Source of the DNA: JARLGU01 sp036504535
GTDB taxonomy: Bacteria; Armatimonadota; Armatimonadia; Armatimonadales; Capsulimonadaceae
Assembly: GCA_036504535.1 (NCBI GenBank)
Contig: DASXUY010000037.1
Location: 248,001 to 312,000 of the forward strand
DNA length: 64,000 nt
Direction: 5' to 3'
Shown here piece after piece: positions 60,156-64,000 of the stretch; the stretch's first letter is position 1; each line of letters starts with the position of its first letter. The notes beneath the pieces were generated by a model that did not search any database, was not told where the DNA came from, and was given only the letters and a program-made list of their open reading frames with translations. A program made the translations under genes and the position numbers.

Positions 60156-61007
60156 CTAAGCGCTAGTTTCCACCACCCACACATCCCCCACCCCATACTC
60201 ACGTACGGATATCGCGAGCGCGGCGGCGTTGGGGCCGAATCCGGCGACGGTGGCACCGCTGCCGCAGAGGAGTGTGGTTGTCGCACCAGCGGCCAGGAGC
60301 GCGTCGCGGGCGGCGGCGATTTCGGGGGCGAGGGTGTAGATTACGGCTTCGAAGTCGTTGGCGAACCCTCCGCTCGGCCATGATCGTGTCGCGTTGGCGC
60401 TTTGCCGACCGGGAAGCTCATCCAGCGCGGAGTAAGCGGCGGCGGTGGAGACACCGACGGGCGGCTTGACGAGAACGAGTGAGCCAGTGAAGCCAGCACC
60501 GATTGCCTCGATCCTGTCTCCGATGCCCGTAACTCGAGCTGCGCCACCAGTTAGGAAAAAGGGGACATCGGCTCCTAGCTTTGCGGCGAGCGGCACCAGC
60601 GCATCTCGGTCCAGCGGGCTTCTGAGGAGGCGATTAACAGCGTTGAGGACAGCGGCAGCGTCGCTGCTTCCGCCGCCGAGGCCCGCCTGCGAGGGGATGC
60701 TCTTGCTGAGTGCGATAGTGAGGCCGATATCGGTCGCGTCCGCGGCTGCGAGCAGCGCATTCGCGGCTTTTACGGCGAGGTTGGTGTGATCAGTCGGCGC
60801 TCCGGCGGCATAGGGGCCGTCGACGGTGATCGAAACACCGGGACGCGCCGTTCGGGTGACGGTGATGTCGTCGGCGAGGCTGATCGTCTGCATGATCGAT
60901 TCGATCTCGTGGTAGCCGTCGGGCCGCTGGCCGAGAACGTCAAGGGTGAGGTTGATCTTGGCGTGAGCGCGTACGGTCACTGAGGCAGGGGCAGCGTCGC
61001 CGGTCAT
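60156..61007 (-). CDS. ispE: 4-diphosphocytidyl-2-C-methyl-D-erythritol kinase
   Basis: A 283-residue GHMP kinase from the ATG at 61007, overlapping the upstream stop by four bases. Motifs: AHAKINLTLDVLGQRPDGYHEI, IPSQAGLGGGSSDAAAVLNA (ATP loop), GADVPFFLTGGAARVTGIGD and LLCGSGATVAGFG. It phosphorylates CDP-ME in the MEP pathway of isoprenoid synthesis. Coupled to a gene for a secreted HEXXH protein, an unusual partner for ispE. Confidence 0.95.
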   Translation of the reverse strand: MTGDAAPASVTVRAHAKINLTLDVLGQRPDGYHEIESIMQTISLADDITVTRTARPGVSITVDGPYAAGAPTDHTNLAVKAANALLAAADATDIGLTIALSKSIPSQAGLGGGSSDAAAVLNAVNRLLRSPLDRDALVPLAAKLGADVPFFLTGGAARVTGIGDRIEAIGAGFTGSLVLVKPPVGVSTAAAYSALDELPGRQSANATRSWPSGGFANDFEAVIYTLAPEIAAARDALLAAGATTTLLCGSGATVAGFGPNAAALAISVREYGVGDVWVVETSA

Positions 61008-62149
61008 CGGTCGCCCCGAGTCGCCTGGGTTTTGGCGGTTGGTTTCGCCGTCGCGAGCGCCTGGCGCGCCCCTGGCAGAAGCTGAGCTGGGTCGACGAGG
61101 CCTGCTTGCGGCAGGTCCCAGAGCAGACGTGCGCATGCCTGCGGACCAGCTTTATCGTCGATGGCAAGCAGCATTCCGATGAGGTAGTCCATGCCCTGGC
61201 GGTCGCGACGGGCCAACCACTCGTCGGACAGCCCGTTCCGCGTATACAGGGAGAGCGGCGGCGCGATCAGCTTGATGTCGAAGTTGGGATAGCCAGCGAA
61301 GGTCCCGCCCCACGCTTTCTCAACGGCAGCAGGTCCGCCAGCGGCGCCGCGGGAGAGCCAGCGAAGCAGCAGCCGCTCGCCGTAGTAGCCGTTCGCCCAC
61401 GGCTCCGGGTCGCTATAGTCACCACCGACGATGGGGAATGCCATGTGGCTGTACTCGTGGGCGATCTCTCGGATCCATTCGATCGAGCTGCGCTGCTCCC
61501 CGACCTGGTAGAAGTAGATGCTGTTCCGCCACTGCTCGCCGCCTGCGTCGGTGGCGTGGCGGCACAGCCATACATTGAACGGCTTGCCGTCGGTCAGCGG
61601 TTTGTTGCCTGTCCGCTCCGTGAGCGCGGCTCGGAGGACGGCGAGGAGCTGGCCAGTCCGCTCCGCGAGCGCGCGGTCGTCGGCCGACTGCCAGCGGACG
61701 CTGGCGTAGAGCACGTACTCGCCTGCGGGGTCGGTGGACGCGCGGTAGAACCACTCGCAGCGAGTGAATGGCCAGCCATTTTGGGGGTCGTTGAACGTGT
61801 CCAGCTCATCGCGCGATGTGACCGCCATCACCTTACCGTCAAGCAGAGGCGTGATCTGGACGGCGTGGGTTGTGTCCACGGCCGCCTGCAGCATGCTTTC
61901 CGGGACGCGGATGGGCAGGGTGCCGCTTCGGACAGCTTTCAGGAGGGCGGCGGTCGCCGGGGCGCTTTCGGGCTGCAGTCGATATGCCTGTAGGTAGCAG
62001 CCGAAGGCCGCTAGCCGTTCGCCGTCACGATCCAAGCTCTGGGCCTGGGAGACCAGGGTGTCGTAGGACGGCGCATCGGCGGCGCGTGCTAGCGGCAGCG
62101 TAGCGAGGGCCAGCAGCAGGACGAGAGTGAGTTGAGCGATGGTCCGCAT
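61004..62149 (-). CDS. Secreted HEXXH putative metallopeptidase of unknown family
   Basis: A 381-residue protein (ATG at 62149; a TTG at 62155 is possible). Signal peptide about 1-23. A TPR-like helical stretch follows (AFGCYLQAYRLQPESAPATAALL, about 48-72). IREIAHEYSHMAF gives a zinc-binding HEYSH (231-235), and E258 in NGYYGERLLLRWL, 23 residues on, could be the third ligand of a gluzincin-like site. No known family was recognised. The last codons (KTQATRGDR) overlap the ispE start by four bases, so the two are coupled. Envelope location is likely. Confidence 0.7.
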   Translation of the reverse strand: MRTIAQLTLVLLLALATLPLARAADAPSYDTLVSQAQSLDRDGERLAAFGCYLQAYRLQPESAPATAALLKAVRSGTLPIRVPESMLQAAVDTTHAVQITPLLDGKVMAVTSRDELDTFNDPQNGWPFTRCEWFYRASTDPAGEYVLYASVRWQSADDRALAERTGQLLAVLRAALTERTGNKPLTDGKPFNVWLCRHATDAGGEQWRNSIYFYQVGEQRSSIEWIREIAHEYSHMAFPIVGGDYSDPEPWANGYYGERLLLRWLSRGAAGGPAAVEKAWGGTFAGYPNFDIKLIAPPLSLYTRNGLSDEWLARRDRQGMDYLIGMLLAIDDKAGPQACARLLWDLPQAGLVDPAQLLPGARQALATAKPTAKTQATRGDR

Positions 62150-62257
62150 AGGCAAGATATAAGACGGCTCGGGCCGCCGGGGCCTTCTTTAGTTCACGCT
62201 TCGCGTGGGTGTGGCGGCTGGTGAGTGCCTTTATCGATTCCAAGGTGCCGCTATAGC

Positions 62258-64000
62258 CTAGTCGTCGTCGAGCATGACGCGCTTTTGGACTTCGGCGCAG
62301 GTGGTGAGGCCTTGCATGACTTTGACGGCAGCGTCGCGTCGCATGGGGATCATCGGGTTGGTGCCCATGGTGGTCGCTACCTGGCGGATCTTGGTAGCGG
62401 TGGCACGCTCCAGGGTGAGGGCGCGGATGTTTTCGTCCATCACCATCAGTTCCTGAACGCTACACCGACCTGCATAGCCTGAACCGTTGCAAGCGTCGCA
62501 GCCGGACCCCATCATGAAGTTGGCTTCGCGGACTTCGCGGCTGGCGGGATCCAATCCGAGCAGGCCGAGTTCTTCGACCGTTGGTGTGTAGGGCTGGGCG
62601 CAGCCTTTGCAGACCTTGCGGACGAGACGCTGTGCGAGGACACCGATCACCGACGAGGCGATTAGGAACGGGTCCATGCCCATATTGAGCAAACGGGTGA
62701 TGGCGGCGGACGCTTCGTTACAGTGCAGCGTACTGAAGACGAGGTGGCCGGTAAGAGCGGCGCGGAAGCCGATTTCGGCGGTTTCGGCGTCGCGGATCTC
62801 GCCGACGTAGATGACGTCCGGGTCCTGTCGCAGAATGGCTCGGAGCTGCTTTGCGAATGTGAGCCCCGCTTTTTCGTTGGTGTTCGACTGGCGGACGCCT
62901 TCTAGTTCGTACTCGATAGGGTCTTCAACCGTGATGATGTTGATATCCGGCGACTGGATGGCGTGAATAGCACCGTAGAGGGTGGTCGTCTTACCGGAGC
63001 CGGTCGGGCCGGTGGCAAGGAAGATACCGTGCGGGCGCTTGATTACGTTGTGCAGCGTTTTCAGGTTGCGGTCGCCGAATCCGAGGTGGTTCACGTCAAG
63101 ACGCATGGCGGTGCGGTCGAGGATTCTAAGCACAACAGCTTCGCCGTACTGCGTGGGTAGCGACGAAACGCGCATGTCGACGGTGCGTCCGCCGGTCTTG
63201 ACGGTGATACGTCCGTCTTGCGGGACGCGTCTCTCAGCGATGTTCATGTCGGACATCACTTTGAGGCGAGACGTACACGCATTCGCGAAGCCCTTAGGGA
63301 CCTTGTCCCAGTCGCATAAGGTGCCGTCGATGCGATATTTAACCGTGAGGCCGTCTCTGACTGGCTCGAAGTGGATGTCACTGGCCCGTTGGTGGATAGC
63401 GTCGGCGATCAGCTTGTTGACCATCTGAATGATGGCCGGCTGGTCCATTGAGAACTCATTGATGTCGACGTTCTCGTCGCCGCCGCGGTTTGCGGTCTGG
63501 CCCGCGAAAGTGATGGCTGGGTTTGCCGAGCCGCTGAGCACGTCGGACGCTCGTCGGTCAACCGGAGTCACGCGAGCGGGTGTCGCGGACTTGCGCGGGT
63601 CGACGACGGCCGGGACGGCATGTATATTTCTCTTCGGAGGTTCGTTGCTCATAATATTGTCATTCTTGTCGGCAGAATCGTCCAGCTTCGGTTTCGGTGC
63701 GGCCGGTATACGGTGGACGCCGTTCGCCTTTGGCGGCGTCGCTGTCGCTCCAGTGCTCGCTTCGTGCGGGTAGTAACGGGCGAGCGCACTTCGAATTAGC
63801 TCCTCGCTGCCGGTTAGTGGGGCGAGGCTGAGTCCAGATTTGGCCGCTGCTGTGCGGCATATATCGAACTCTTTGCTTTCCCAGCTTGCGGCGACCATTT
63901 TAAGGGACTTGCCATTATCACCAAGCCCCACGGGAATTACGCAGTATTTGTGGGCAAATTTGCCAGGAATAAGTGCCAGGACGTTTGCGCTAATATTCGA
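62258..64000 (-). CDS. pilB: Type IV pilus assembly ATPase PilB / GspE (5' end outside window)
   Basis: At least 580 residues; the frame runs off the right edge, and the codons before the GTG at 63931 (ALIPGKFAHKYCVIPVG) fit the start of the GspE N-terminal domain, so the true start is beyond 64000. A ~110-residue low-complexity linker, then the ATPase domain: RASDIHFEP, Walker A ATGPTGSGKTTTLYGA, Asp box VEDPIEYELEGVRQ, Walker B region LRQDPDVIYVGEIRDAETAEI, and a four-Cys zinc site (CKGC...CDAC). It powers pilus or pseudopilus extension and may serve the H-X9-DG pseudopilins encoded at 15.5 and 43.7 kb. Confidence 0.94.
   Translation of the reverse strand, partial: SNISANVLALIPGKFAHKYCVIPVGLGDNGKSLKMVAASWESKEFDICRTAAAKSGLSLAPLTGSEELIRSALARYYPHEASTGATATPPKANGVHRIPAAPKPKLDDSADKNDNIMSNEPPKRNIHAVPAVVDPRKSATPARVTPVDRRASDVLSGSANPAITFAGQTANRGGDENVDINEFSMDQPAIIQMVNKLIADAIHQRASDIHFEPVRDGLTVKYRIDGTLCDWDKVPKGFANACTSRLKVMSDMNIAERRVPQDGRITVKTGGRTVDMRVSSLPTQYGEAVVLRILDRTAMRLDVNHLGFGDRNLKTLHNVIKRPHGIFLATGPTGSGKTTTLYGAIHAIQSPDINIITVEDPIEYELEGVRQSNTNEKAGLTFAKQLRAILRQDPDVIYVGEIRDAETAEIGFRAALTGHLVFSTLHCNEASAAITRLLNMGMDPFLIASSVIGVLAQRLVRKVCKGCAQPYTPTVEELGLLGLDPASREVREANFMMGSGCDACNGSGYAGRCSVQELMVMDENIRALTLERATATKIRQVATTMGTNPMIPMRRDAAVKVMQGLTTCAEVQKRVMLDDD

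Noticed and set aside
1..64000. CRISPR array, prophage or insertion sequence
   Set aside because: No regularly spaced direct repeats, no cas genes, and no transposase, integrase or phage structural genes were recognised.

Overview
The window looks like a chromosomal segment (about 58-60% GC by eye) of a free-living, Gram-negative-type, polysaccharide-degrading bacterium. The best guess is a member of Armatimonadota. This rests on two type IV pilin-like proteins that combine a prepilin N-terminus (followed by FPVFA.AREKARQT) with a C-terminal H-X9-DG motif, on two regulators joining a GntR DNA-binding domain to a LacI-type sensor, and on many glycoside hydrolases beside a MacAB/TolC-type exporter and an outer-membrane-like protein. 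The phylum assignment is inference; Planctomycetes or Verrucomicrobia would be the alternatives. No rRNA, CRISPR array, prophage or transposase gene was seen. One tRNA, Leu(UAA), is present.

Layout. 0-10.3 kb: the end of a sugar isomerase gene, a single-chain GH18/polysaccharide deacetylase/GT2 membrane enzyme, a PAS-GGDEF-HD-GYP c-di-GMP protein, a pentapeptide-repeat/SWIM pair and the NAD(P)HX repair enzyme. 10.7-18 kb: aldo/keto reductase, GH3 glycosidase, then cassette A (AraR-like regulator, H-X9-DG pseudopilin, GH51-like arabinofuranosidase). 18-24.4 kb: SDR, BNR sialidase-like protein, a ParDE-type toxin/antitoxin pair, an unknown membrane protein and dihydrolipoyl dehydrogenase. 24.7-27.1 kb: tRNA-Leu, three tandem paralogues of a small secreted protein of unknown function, and a beta-barrel-like protein. 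27.2-32.2 kb: a tripartite efflux set (permease, membrane fusion protein, ATPase, TolC). 32.3-34.6 kb: a small accessory island with a PD-(D/E)XK protein, a retropepsin-like protease with a translationally coupled small partner, and a small membrane protein. 34.7-49 kb: malate dehydrogenase-like enzyme, GH2, GH9, then cassette B (second AraR-like regulator, second pseudopilin, GH28-like enzyme interrupted by an in-frame TAA, Gfo/Idh oxidoreductase, sugar isomerase, DUF4380-like secreted protein). 49-57.3 kb: a dnaA 3' fragment, a PLDc_N membrane protein, dnaA, catalase with an overlapping Fur/PerR gene, exosortase plus EpsI, thiol peroxidase, nagA. 57.6-64 kb: a membrane GAF-GGDEF cyclase, ispE coupled to a secreted HEXXH protein, and the pilus ATPase PilB, cut by the window edge.

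The theme is sensing and breakdown of plant-type or exopolysaccharide sugars. Cassettes A and B have the same logic: a regulator with an autoregulatory-looking promoter, a pseudopilin promoter carrying the same short operator-like word at the start site, and glycosidases nearby. Several dispersed non-coding repeats (a ~235-bp element, a 47-bp palindrome, a ~42-bp hairpin and a repeat-derived terminator) lie between genes and are a marked feature of the genome.
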